DNA of 34,100 bases from an uncultured beta proteobacterium. GTDB lineage: Bacteria > Pseudomonadota > Gammaproteobacteria > Burkholderiales > Burkholderiaceae_C. Below the pieces are notes generated by a model. That model worked only from the letters and a program-made list of their open reading frames with translations. It was not told the origin of the DNA and did not search any database. The number at the start of each line of letters is the position of its first letter. Position 1 is the first letter of the stretch. The stretch is from contig CAITQH010000147.1 in NCBI GenBank assembly GCA_903894475.1, positions 1-34,100 on the forward strand, read 5' to 3'. Below, piece after piece: positions 9,730-16,891 of this stretch. A program made the translations under genes and the position numbers.

Positions 9730-11427
9730 ATGCCCTTACCTAGCCCCCCCGCCAAGCGCGCCGCACTGCTTTCCGAGCAGGACTACGACAGGCCAGCGCC
9801 AACACCACCGAAAGCCCGCAGAGCCGATCTGGCACCCGACAGACTACACAGCGCGCCGGCGCCAATCATGCTGGAACGCTCGGTAGCTGCCGCAGCACCT
9901 GGCGCCAGAGTTCCTGCGGCCAGTGCGCCCAGCGCCGAGGCCCGAAGCAGGATTCACCCGGTACCGATCGCAGTCCCGCTGAACCGACCCGAAGCTGTAG
10001 CGCCCCCCAAAGTTCGCCCCAGGAAGACCAGTCACACCGGCCCGACCAAATTGTTTGTGCTTGACACCAATGTGTTGCTGCACGATCCGATGTGTCTGTT
10101 TCGGTTCGAAGAGCACGACATTTTTTTGCCAATGATTGTTCTGGAAGAACTCGACGCGCACAAGAAGGGCATGACCGAAGTTGCCCGCAATGCGCGCCAG
10201 ACCAGTCGCACCCTGGACGCACTGGCCGGTCATCAAGGCTCTGACATCACCGCTGGTCTGGCCCTGAATAGCACAGGCCACCGCGAGGCCGGTGGCAAGC
10301 TCTTTTTTCAAACGCAGTTACTGAACTACACCTTGCCAAGCAGCCTGCCTCAGGGCAAGGCTGACAACCAGATTCTGGGTGTCGTCGATGCCTTGCGTCA
10401 GCAGCACGCGCCGCGTGAAGTGGTGCTGGTGTCCAAGGACATCAATATGCGTGTCAAGTCCCGTGCACTGGGTCTGGCCACGGATGATTACCAGAATGAC
10501 AAGACACTCGAAGACGGCGACCTGCTTTACTCTGGTTCGATTGCCTTGCCGGCCAATTTCTGGACCACGCACGGTAAAACGGTGGAGAGTTGGCAGCAGG
10601 GTGTGCATACCTTCTACCGCGTCACAGGCCCGATCGTCCCGAGCCTGCTGGTCAATCAACTGGTTTACTTTGAGGCGCCCGGTGAACCCAGCCTTTACGC
10701 CCGCGTGACTGAAATCCGGGGCAGGACCGCCGTCTTCAAGACGCTGAAGGATTACACCCACCTGAAGAACTCGGTTTGGGGTGTCACGATGAGGAACCGT
10801 GAGCAAAACTTTGCCATGAATCTGCTGATGGATCCGGAGATTGACTTCGTCACACTGACTGGCACGGCCGGTACCGGCAAGACTTTGATGGCACTGGCTT
10901 CCGGCCTGACGCAGGTTCTGGACGACAGGCGCTATACAGAGATCATCGTGACCCGTGCCACTGTCAGCGTCGGTGAAGATATCGGGTTTTTGCCCGGTAC
11001 CGAGGAAGAAAAAATGGGACCCTGGATGGGCGCCCTGGATGACAACCTTGAAGTCCTGGGCAAGACCGACACCAACGCGGGCGAATGGGGTCGAGCCGCC
11101 ACCTCGGAGTTGATACGCAGCCGCATCAAGATCAAGAGCATGAATTTCATGCGGGGGCGTACTTTCCTCAACAAATACGTCATCATCGACGAGGCGCAGA
11201 ATCTCACGCCCAAGCAGATGAAGACGCTGGTCACGCGCGCAGGCCCCGGTACCAAGATCATTTGCATGGGCAATCTGGCTCAGATTGATACACCCTACCT
11301 GACCGAAGGCTCGTCCGGCTTGACTTTCGCGGTTGACAAATTCAAGGGCTGGCAGCACGGCGGACATATCACGCTGGCGCGCGGCGAGCGCTCGCGCCTT
11401 GCGGACTTTGCCAGCGAAGTTCTGTAG
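9730..11427 (+). CDS. PIN domain-PhoH family ATPase
   Basis: 565-aa two-domain protein. An Ala/Pro-rich, probably disordered N-terminus (residues 1-100) precedes a PIN nuclease domain (about 107-265). Its acidic residues include Asp112 in LFVLDTNVLLHD, the Glu139-Glu140-Asp142 cluster and Asp237 in VSKDINMR. A PhoH ATPase domain follows, with Walker A GTAGTGKT at 378-385, Walker B VIIDEAQN at 484-491 and RGERS at 551-555. PIN-PhoH proteins are known in other bacteria as RNA-acting ATPase/nucleases; the role here is inferred only from that family. The start ATG 9730 lies 9 nt after prxQ without a clear SD, suggesting translational coupling. It ends convergently, 23 bp from the dnaB stop. Confidence 0.92.
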   Translation: MPLPSPPAKRAALLSEQDYDRPAPTPPKARRADLAPDRLHSAPAPIMLERSVAAAAPGARVPAASAPSAEARSRIHPVPIAVPLNRPEAVAPPKVRPRKTSHTGPTKLFVLDTNVLLHDPMCLFRFEEHDIFLPMIVLEELDAHKKGMTEVARNARQTSRTLDALAGHQGSDITAGLALNSTGHREAGGKLFFQTQLLNYTLPSSLPQGKADNQILGVVDALRQQHAPREVVLVSKDINMRVKSRALGLATDDYQNDKTLEDGDLLYSGSIALPANFWTTHGKTVESWQQGVHTFYRVTGPIVPSLLVNQLVYFEAPGEPSLYARVTEIRGRTAVFKTLKDYTHLKNSVWGVTMRNREQNFAMNLLMDPEIDFVTLTGTAGTGKTLMALASGLTQVLDDRRYTEIIVTRATVSVGEDIGFLPGTEEEKMGPWMGALDDNLEVLGKTDTNAGEWGRAATSELIRSRIKIKSMNFMRGRTFLNKYVIIDEAQNLTPKQMKTLVTRAGPGTKIICMGNLAQIDTPYLTEGSSGLTFAVDKFKGWQHGGHITLARGERSRLADFASEVL

Positions 11428-11450
11428 CTCAGGGCCTGGCCCGAAAAGCG

Positions 11451-12857
11451 TCAGAAATCTCCGCCGCCGCCTTGTGCGAGGGACTCAAACTTGGTGATCG
11501 GCTTGAGGAAGGCCAGCTTGACCATTCCGGTCGGGCCATTGCGCTGCTTGGCAATGATGACCTCAGCCACGCCCGGCTCCTTGCAGGCATCCTTGGTGTA
11601 GTACTCGTCGCGATATATGAACATGATGATGTCGGCATCCTGCTCAATCGCACCCGACTCGCGTAAATCGCTCATCATCGGGCGCTTGTCAGGGCGAGTT
11701 TCCACGCTGCGATTGAGCTGCGACAATGCCATCACCGGGCACTGCAACTCTTTGGCCAGCATCTTCAGGCCGCGCGAAATCTCGCCGAGTTCAGTGGCGC
11801 GATTTTCACCGTCACTCGACGACCCGCTCATCAGTTGCAGATAGTCCACCACAATCAGACCGAGCTTGCCGCACTTGCGCGACAGGCGCCTGGCGTTGGC
11901 GCGCAATTCGCTGGACGTCAGGCCCGCAGTCTCGTCAATATGCAGCGAGATCGTGCGCAATTTTTCAATCGCCTCGGTCAAGCGCGGCCACTCGTCGTCG
12001 GTCAGTTTTCCGGTACGCAAGTGACTCTGATCGATTCTGCCAATCGAGCCAACGATCCGCACCGCCAACTGCGCGGCCCCCATTTCCATGGAGAACACCG
12101 CCACCGGCAAACCTTCGTTGAGAGCGACATGCTCGGCAATATTGATGGCCAGTGCCGTCTTGCCCATGGACGGACGGGCCGCGAGCACAATCAGGTCACC
12201 GGCCTGAAATCCAGCAGTCAGTCGGTCCAGATCATAAAAACCAGTCGGCACACCCGTCACATCGTTTGGGTTGTCGGCCATCTCCGTGACCCGGTCCAGC
12301 AGCGCAACCACCAGCGTATCCATGGCCTGAAAGCCCTGCTTTGTGCGCGCACCTTCTTCGCCGATGTTGAATATCTTCTGCTCGGCTTCATCCAGAATGC
12401 TGGCCACTGGCCGCCCCTTCGGGTTGAAGGCATTGGTGCTTATCTCATCACTGGCACTGACCAGTTTGCGCAGGATCGCTCGCTCCCGGACAATTTCTGC
12501 GTAGCGTCGGATATTGCCGGCGCTTGGCACGTATTGAGCCAGCGCATTCAGATAGACCAGACCACCGACTTCCTCGGCCCTGCCCTGCCCCGACAACTGC
12601 TCAAAAACAGTGATGACATCGGCCGGTCTGGACAGGTTGATCAAAGCACCAATGGCAGCGAAGACCATACGGTGCTCAAAGCGGTAGAAGTCGTTTTCCT
12701 GCAGCAGATCGCTGACGCGATCCCAGGCGCCGTTGTCCAGCAACAGACCGCCCAGGACACTGGATTCCGACTCGATCGAGTGCGGCGGAATGCGCAATTG
12801 GGCTACTTGTCGGTCTTGACCGTAGTCATCGGACACAGCAGAAAGTACAGCGGACAT
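11451..12857 (-). CDS. dnaB: Replicative DNA helicase DnaB
   Basis: Hexameric 5'-3' helicase that unwinds DNA at the replication fork. The N-terminal domain (about residues 20-125) begins LRIPPHSIESESSVLGGLLL. A linker precedes the RecA-like domain, which has Walker A ARPSMGKT at 227-234, Walker B LIVVDYLQLM at 334-343 and the ALSQLNRSVETR segment near 377-388. The Gly-rich tail ends GGGGDF. Length is 468 aa, matching E. coli (471). No intein is present. The start is ATG 12857 behind AAAGGA. A terminator separates it from the ribosomal operon upstream, so it needs its own promoter; DnaA-box-like sites lie in that gap. Confidence 0.98.
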   Translation of the reverse strand: MSAVLSAVSDDYGQDRQVAQLRIPPHSIESESSVLGGLLLDNGAWDRVSDLLQENDFYRFEHRMVFAAIGALINLSRPADVITVFEQLSGQGRAEEVGGLVYLNALAQYVPSAGNIRRYAEIVRERAILRKLVSASDEISTNAFNPKGRPVASILDEAEQKIFNIGEEGARTKQGFQAMDTLVVALLDRVTEMADNPNDVTGVPTGFYDLDRLTAGFQAGDLIVLAARPSMGKTALAINIAEHVALNEGLPVAVFSMEMGAAQLAVRIVGSIGRIDQSHLRTGKLTDDEWPRLTEAIEKLRTISLHIDETAGLTSSELRANARRLSRKCGKLGLIVVDYLQLMSGSSSDGENRATELGEISRGLKMLAKELQCPVMALSQLNRSVETRPDKRPMMSDLRESGAIEQDADIIMFIYRDEYYTKDACKEPGVAEVIIAKQRNGPTGMVKLAFLKPITKFESLAQGGGGDF

Positions 12858-12878
12858 GGGGTTTCCTTTGAACCTTCA

Positions 12879-12907
12879 ATACTACGCCAGCGACGCTTTG
12901 ACGTCGA
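12879..12907 (-). promoter_or_regulatory. Candidate dnaB promoter
   Basis: On the minus strand TCGACG (12907 to 12902) and TAGTAT (12884 to 12879) are separated by 17 bp, reasonable sigma-70 elements. The predicted start would be near 12872, about 15 nt upstream of ATG 12857. Found by eye. Confidence 0.35.
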
Positions 12908-12938
12908 GTGAAATGCTGGGCAGAAGTTCTTGAAGGGC

Positions 12939-12958
12939 TGTGTATAAGCTGTGGAAAT
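12939..12958 (-). promoter_or_regulatory. Two tandem DnaA-box-like sites upstream of dnaB
   Basis: On the minus strand ATTTCCACA (12958 to 12950) and TTATACACA (12947 to 12939) follow each other. The second matches the relaxed DnaA box TTWTNCACA in all nine positions; the first has one mismatch. They have the same orientation and start 11 bp apart, one helical turn. They lie about 70-85 bp upstream of the dnaB start codon-proximal promoter. Confidence 0.45.
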
Positions 12959-12980
12959 TGCGGGGCGAGCCGCGCCAGAC

Positions 12981-13018
12981 GAGAAAAAGGCCACCGGGGC
13001 TTGACAACCCCGGTGGCC
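12981..13018 (-). terminator. Rho-independent terminator of the rpsF-rplI operon
   Basis: Perfect 11-bp GC-rich stem (12989-12999 with 13008-13018, GGCCACCGGGG paired with its complement) and an 8-nt loop. On the minus strand it is followed by TTTTTCTC. It lies 18 bp after the rplI stop codon. Confidence 0.93.
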
Positions 13019-13036
13019 CACAAGACTTGCGTCTGT

Positions 13037-13489
13037 TTAGACAGTTTCGCCGTAGACTGAAACCGTGATGCCAACTACCACGTCGGTATGCAAGGCGACG
13101 CTGACGGTGCTGTCGCCAACCAACTTGATCGGACCATTGGGCATCCGAATCTGGGCCTTGACCACCTGGTACCCGTTCTTGGTGAGTTCTTCAGCAATGT
13201 CGGCGTTGGTCACGGAGCCGAACAGACGGCCATCAACGCCGGCTTTCTGGGTCAACTTGACCGTTGTACCTGACAGTTTCTCACCCACCGCCTGTGCTTG
13301 TGTCAACTTGCCCGCTGCAGCTTTTTCGAGTTCGGCGCGCTTGACTTCAAACTCCTGTTTGGCTGTCGCCGTGGCGCGACGCGCGCGACCCGAAGGGATC
13401 AGAAAATTGCGTGCATAACCGTCCTTGACGCGGACGATTTCACCGAGATTGCCAAGGTTGACGACCTTGTCGAGCAGAATGATTTGCAT
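13037..13489 (-). CDS. rplI: 50S ribosomal protein L9
   Basis: 150-aa L9, a two-domain elongated protein of the large subunit that binds 23S rRNA. The N-terminal [32 protein letters not shown] (given here by its ends: [13 protein letters not shown] ... GYARNFLIP) is the L9 signature. A long charged connecting helix (about residues 40-75) leads to the C-terminal domain, with [16 protein letters not shown] near 86-101. Length equals E. coli (149). It is the last gene of rpsF-priB-rpsR-rplI, 11 nt after rpsR, with AAGGA as SD, and is followed by a strong terminator. Confidence 0.98.
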   Translation of the reverse strand: MQIILLDKVVNLGNLGEIVRVKDGYARNFLIPSGRARRATATAKQEFEVKRAELEKAAAGKLTQAQAVGEKLSGTTVKLTQKAGVDGRLFGSVTNADIAEELTKNGYQVVKAQIRMPNGPIKLVGDSTVSVALHTDVVVGITVSVYGETV

Positions 13490-13500
13490 GGTCGTATTCC

Positions 13501-13785
13501 TTAGATTTTGTGCTGATCGCTGTAAGGCAGCAGCGCGAGAAAACGCGCACGCTTGATAGCGGTATTAAGTTGACGCTGGAAAATGGCGCGCGTACCGGTC
13601 AAACGTGCCGGAATGATCTTGCCATTTTCTGCAATGAAGTCACGCAAGGTATCAATATCCTTGTAGTCGATCTCCTCGACACCCGTGACGGTAAAGCGGC
13701 AAAAGCGCTTGCGCTTGAACAGCAGGTTCTGCGCGGGGCGCTTCGGGCGCTTGTCTTTGTTGTTAAAACGTTTTGGTCCGGCCAT
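13501..13785 (-). CDS. rpsR: 30S ribosomal protein S18
   Basis: 94-aa S18, which pairs with S6 on the platform of the small subunit. The conserved core [20 protein letters not shown] and the C-terminal [20 protein letters not shown] are both seen. It is longer than E. coli S18 (75 aa), because of a basic N-terminal extension [16 protein letters not shown], which is common in Burkholderiales. The SD AAGGAG is well placed. It lies 28 nt after priB and 11 nt before rplI. Confidence 0.98.
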   Translation of the reverse strand: MAGPKRFNNKDKRPKRPAQNLLFKRKRFCRFTVTGVEEIDYKDIDTLRDFIAENGKIIPARLTGTRAIFQRQLNTAIKRARFLALLPYSDQHKI

Positions 13786-13813
13786 GATGGACTCCTTAAA
13801 TAATTACGTATCG

Positions 13814-14113
13814 TTAATCTTGCTGAAACTCTTGAATGTGAAACACAACATGTTTGCCTTTGCCAGGTGTTGCCAGAAAGCCTTTGAAATACCATCTGCT
13901 TCCCACGTCCTGTCCCGTCAGTCGCTCAGCAACTGCGCCAAACGCCACCGCCTTCACAAGCGCCTTGACCTGTCTGATTTGCCCTGCTTCGTCGATCTCT
14001 GACTCGTGCTGAAGCCGCAAATTCAGTGCTGGCAAGCCAACTGGCGTATATCGCAGCGAATCAAGCTCGGCGATACAGGCTAGCAAAACAAGATGGTTGA
14101 CGTAGGGCTTCAC
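13814..14113 (-). CDS. priB: Primosomal replication protein N (PriB)
   Basis: OB-fold single-stranded DNA-binding protein that helps PriA reload DnaB at stalled forks. NHLVLLACIAELDSLRYTP at the start and the C-terminal GKHVVFHIQEFQQD are typical of betaproteobacterial PriB. Length is 99 aa (E. coli 104). The start is uncertain: GTG 14113 (MKPYVNHL) is the only usable codon, but the AGGAG motif lies just 1 nt from it, unusually close. It sits between rpsF and rpsR, the usual position. Having priB upstream and dnaB downstream puts two restart proteins in one neighbourhood. Confidence 0.93.
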   Translation of the reverse strand: MKPYVNHLVLLACIAELDSLRYTPVGLPALNLRLQHESEIDEAGQIRQVKALVKAVAFGAVAERLTGQDVGSRWYFKGFLATPGKGKHVVFHIQEFQQD

Positions 14114-14136
14114 ACTCCTGGCTGAAAACCGTTGTA

Positions 14137-14502
14137 TTAAGCTTGGTACTCGGCTTGTTGCGTCTTGCGGGCGTCTTCACGTTCGACGGTCTTCATCATG
14201 GAAGATGGACCTGTGTCGGCCTTCTTCTTGGAAACCGTCAAATGACGCAGCACAGCGTCATTGAACTTGAAGGCGTGCTCAAGCTCAACCATCACAGCCT
14301 GATCGGCCTCAATGTTGACGCAAAGATAGTGAGCTTTGGCCAGTTTGTTGATCATGTAGACCATCTGACGACGACCCCAGTCCTCAACACGATGCACTTT
14401 GCCGCCGCCCGCCGTGATCATGCCCTTGTAACGTTCCAGCATGGCGGGAACCTGCTCGCTCTGATCCGGATGAATCATGAGAATGATTTCATAGTGACGC
14501 AT
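14137..14502 (-). CDS. rpsF: 30S ribosomal protein S6
   Basis: 121-aa S6, partner of S18 in the small subunit. [20 protein letters not shown] at the start, [17 protein letters not shown] in the middle and the [23 protein letters not shown] block are all diagnostic. The acidic tail seen in E. coli S6 is absent; this tail ends in QQAEYQA. First gene of rpsF-priB-rpsR-rplI. The SD AAGGAG lies before ATG 14502. A hairpin-rich leader of about 75 nt precedes it. Confidence 0.98.
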   Translation of the reverse strand: MRHYEIILMIHPDQSEQVPAMLERYKGMITAGGGKVHRVEDWGRRQMVYMINKLAKAHYLCVNIEADQAVMVELEHAFKFNDAVLRHLTVSKKKADTGPSSMMKTVEREDARKTQQAEYQA

Positions 14503-14536
14503 TAACTCTCCTTGTGGATAGCCCGAAAACGGGCAG

Positions 14537-14570
14537 AAAAGCCACCCTCAGCGTCTAAGTGAGGTGTGGC
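14537..14570 (-). terminator. Hairpin with short T-run: terminator of ppsA-symporter and/or rpsF leader element
   Basis: On the minus strand GCCACACCTCA (14570 on) pairs with TGAGGGTGGC (to 14541) with one bulge and a 9-nt loop, and is followed by TTTTCTG. It can end the ppsA-symporter transcript. If the rpsF promoter is the TATAAT at 14590-14585, the hairpin is also inside the rpsF 5' UTR. A second small hairpin (GCCCG-TTTT-CGGGC) follows at 14521-14534. Confidence 0.6.
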
Positions 14571-14584
14571 AAGGTGAACCGAGA

Positions 14585-14590
14585 ATTATA
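14585..14590 (-). promoter_or_regulatory. Candidate -10 box of the rpsF operon
   Basis: Perfect TATAAT on the minus strand (14590 to 14585). It contains the TAA stop codon of the symporter gene (14588-14586). The predicted start near 14578 would give an rpsF leader of about 75 nt. No good -35 is visible at 16-18 bp spacing. Confidence 0.4.
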
Positions 14591-16889
14591 GCCGAATGAC
14601 GTCAGCCGTAGGCATGGCGGGATCGGGAATCGCCGCAGCACGTGACATGCAGCTAAAAAGCACGATGACGGCAGTACCAGCCAGAATGCCGAATACGCCT
14701 GCTGAAACAGGCAGGATTCCGAACCACAGTCCACTGCCAGTCAGGCCAAGAGCCGATCTAACCGATATCGAGTTGATTGTGATGTAGTAGATCGTCAGGG
14801 TCAGGCCCGTCACCATCCCGGCAATTGCAGCCCTTGCTGTGGTTCTGCGCCAGAAGATTCCCAGCACCATCGCTGGAACGAAAGCGGCACCTGCAAGCGA
14901 AAACGACGCTGACACCAGATAGAGAATGTCTGCCGGGCGCTGCGCCGCGGCGTAGGCCGCTATCAGCGCCACTACCAGCAACACGAACTTCGACAACATC
15001 ACCCGTCGCACGGCACCGGCTTGATCGTTCTCTCCGCGAAAAAAGAAATCATGCGCCAGCGCATTGCCAATGGTCAGCAGCAGACCATCCGCCGTGGACA
15101 AGGCGGCAGCCAGCCCACCCGCCGCCACCAGACCCGAGACCACATAAGGCATGCCACCGAGTTCAGGTGTCACCAGCATCACGATGTCAGCGCCAAGTTT
15201 GAGTTCGGAGAACTGCAGGATATGGTCACCGTTGACGTCGCTGACCGAAATCAGGGTCGGATCCACTTTGGCCCACTGGGCAATCCAGACCGGCAGCGAA
15301 TCGAAATTCTGCCCCACCAAATGACTCATGATCTCAAACTTCACGAGCACCGCCAGCGCCGGCGCCGAGAGATACAGCAGGGCAATGAAGAACAGGGACC
15401 AGGCAACCGAGGTCCTGGCCTCGGCCACAGTGCGTGTGGTAAAAAAACGGGTCAGCAAATGGGGTAAGCCGGCGGTGCCAACCATCAGACAAAACATCAA
15501 CGCCAGAAAGTTGCGCCGGGAGAGTTCAAAGGCCTGTTGTTCGTCCGCGCTCCCCCCAGGGTCACCCATAAAAGGCTTGACATGGGCCGGCATGCCCCCC
15601 AGTGGTTTGGCCCGCTCCTGATTCTCCTGCATGGCGCGACTCCAGCGCTCGCGCGCCGCGATCGAATCCTTGGGTAGTGCCGCAAGTTCACGACGCGCCA
15701 GAACCACGATCGATTCATCGGCATGGCGCTCATTCAACAAGCGAAGACGCTCCCGCAGTTCCTTGCGTTCGGCTTCCAGCGCGGCCTCAACGTTCTGCAG
15801 TTTTACTTCGTAATCGCGCGCACGCCGCGCGTATTCGTGAGTCACCTGCAGTTCAGCCGGCGACGCCAACAACTGCTTTTCAAGTGCGGTGATCTTTCCC
15901 AATTGCTGGCCATAAACAAACGGCGCCAGAGGATTACCCAACTGCTGATAGGCAAGCCAGGAAACGGGTATCAAAAAAGCCAGAATCAAAACAACGTACT
16001 GCGTCACCTGGGTCCAGGTGACGGCTCTCATGCCGCCCAGGAAGGAGCAAACCAGCACACCACCGAGTCCGAGCAGAATACCAATTTCAAATTGAACTCC
16101 GGTCAGGCGCGAGGCGATGAGTCCAACCCCGTAGATCTGCGCCACGACGTAGGTAAACGAGCACAATACCGCCGCGAACGCGGCAATCATCCTCGGCCAC
16201 CTTCCACCGTAACGCAGACCAAAATAGTCGGGGACCGTGTACAGGCCAAGTTCTCGCAAATAGGGTGCCACCAGCAGCGCGAGCAAACAGAAGCCGCCGG
16301 TCCAGCCGAGCACATAAACCAGGCCGCCGGGCTGCGCCGGCGTGCCAGAAAAACCTTGCAGATAAAGGCCCCCTGCCATGCTGATGAAGGACGCTGCACT
16401 CATCCAGTCCGCTGCTGTCGCCATACCGTTATATAGTGCAGGAATATTGCGCCCAGCCACGTAGTATTCGGCGGCATCAGAGGTGCGACCATAGATGCCA
16501 ATGGCCGCGTACAGGCTGACCGTGGCAATCAGAAAAGTGGCCCCCACCCAGGATTTCTTCAAACCCCACTTTTCTGCCAGCGCCAGTGCCGCCAGAAACA
16601 GCAACAGACAAACAACGTAGAGCGCAAATTTGCGATGCAATCGTCGCTTGTAGGCCTCGTACTGCGGGTCTGGGCTGGAAGTTGAAGAACCCTCGCGCCT
16701 GTTTGCCAGCCACGCAAAAACCGCCACGATGGCGATGAAGACAAAGACGCTGCCCTGCGCCGCAAACCAGTAGCCCAATGGCCAGCCGTTGATAATCATC
16801 TGCAGGTCATTGGCAAAGAACACGACGCCGAAAGACGCCGCGAACCAGATGACCAGAAGCCCGCCCTGCAGACGGAAACCTGCCGCCAT
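14586..16889 (-). CDS. Fused sodium/solute symporter (DUF4212 small subunit + SSS large subunit)
   Basis: 767-aa inner-membrane Na+/solute symporter of the VC_2705-like branch of the SSS family. Residues 1-100 carry the DUF4212 small-subunit signature (GLLVIWFAASFGVVFF..., NGWPLGYWFAAQGSVFVF, two membrane segments), normally a separate gene. The large subunit follows: SDAAEYYVAGRNIP at 137-150, ATAADWMSAASFISMAGG near 157-174 and PYVVSGLVAAGGLAAALSTADGLLL near 581-605. Residues about 330-430 form a charged, heptad-like inserted segment (ALEKQL, VEAALEAERKELRERLRLL). An EF-hand-like loop, DVNGDHILQFSE, lies at 551-562. The start is ATG 16889, 2 nt after the ppsA stop; the frame is open further upstream inside ppsA. 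Coupling to ppsA suggests a C2/C3 acid such as pyruvate, lactate or acetate as substrate (inference). Confidence 0.9.
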   Translation of the reverse strand: MAAGFRLQGGLLVIWFAASFGVVFFANDLQMIINGWPLGYWFAAQGSVFVFIAIVAVFAWLANRREGSSTSSPDPQYEAYKRRLHRKFALYVVCLLLFLAALALAEKWGLKKSWVGATFLIATVSLYAAIGIYGRTSDAAEYYVAGRNIPALYNGMATAADWMSAASFISMAGGLYLQGFSGTPAQPGGLVYVLGWTGGFCLLALLVAPYLRELGLYTVPDYFGLRYGGRWPRMIAAFAAVLCSFTYVVAQIYGVGLIASRLTGVQFEIGILLGLGGVLVCSFLGGMRAVTWTQVTQYVVLILAFLIPVSWLAYQQLGNPLAPFVYGQQLGKITALEKQLLASPAELQVTHEYARRARDYEVKLQNVEAALEAERKELRERLRLLNERHADESIVVLARRELAALPKDSIAARERWSRAMQENQERAKPLGGMPAHVKPFMGDPGGSADEQQAFELSRRNFLALMFCLMVGTAGLPHLLTRFFTTRTVAEARTSVAWSLFFIALLYLSAPALAVLVKFEIMSHLVGQNFDSLPVWIAQWAKVDPTLISVSDVNGDHILQFSELKLGADIVMLVTPELGGMPYVVSGLVAAGGLAAALSTADGLLLTIGNALAHDFFFRGENDQAGAVRRVMLSKFVLLVVALIAAYAAAQRPADILYLVSASFSLAGAAFVPAMVLGIFWRRTTARAAIAGMVTGLTLTIYYITINSISVRSALGLTGSGLWFGILPVSAGVFGILAGTAVIVLFSCMSRAAAIPDPAMPTADVIRL

Positions 16890-16891
16890 GG

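Noticed and set aside
10318..11367. 349-codon minus-strand frame inside the PhoH gene
   Set aside because: The plus strand has intact PIN and PhoH motifs throughout; the opposite frame has no SD or family features.
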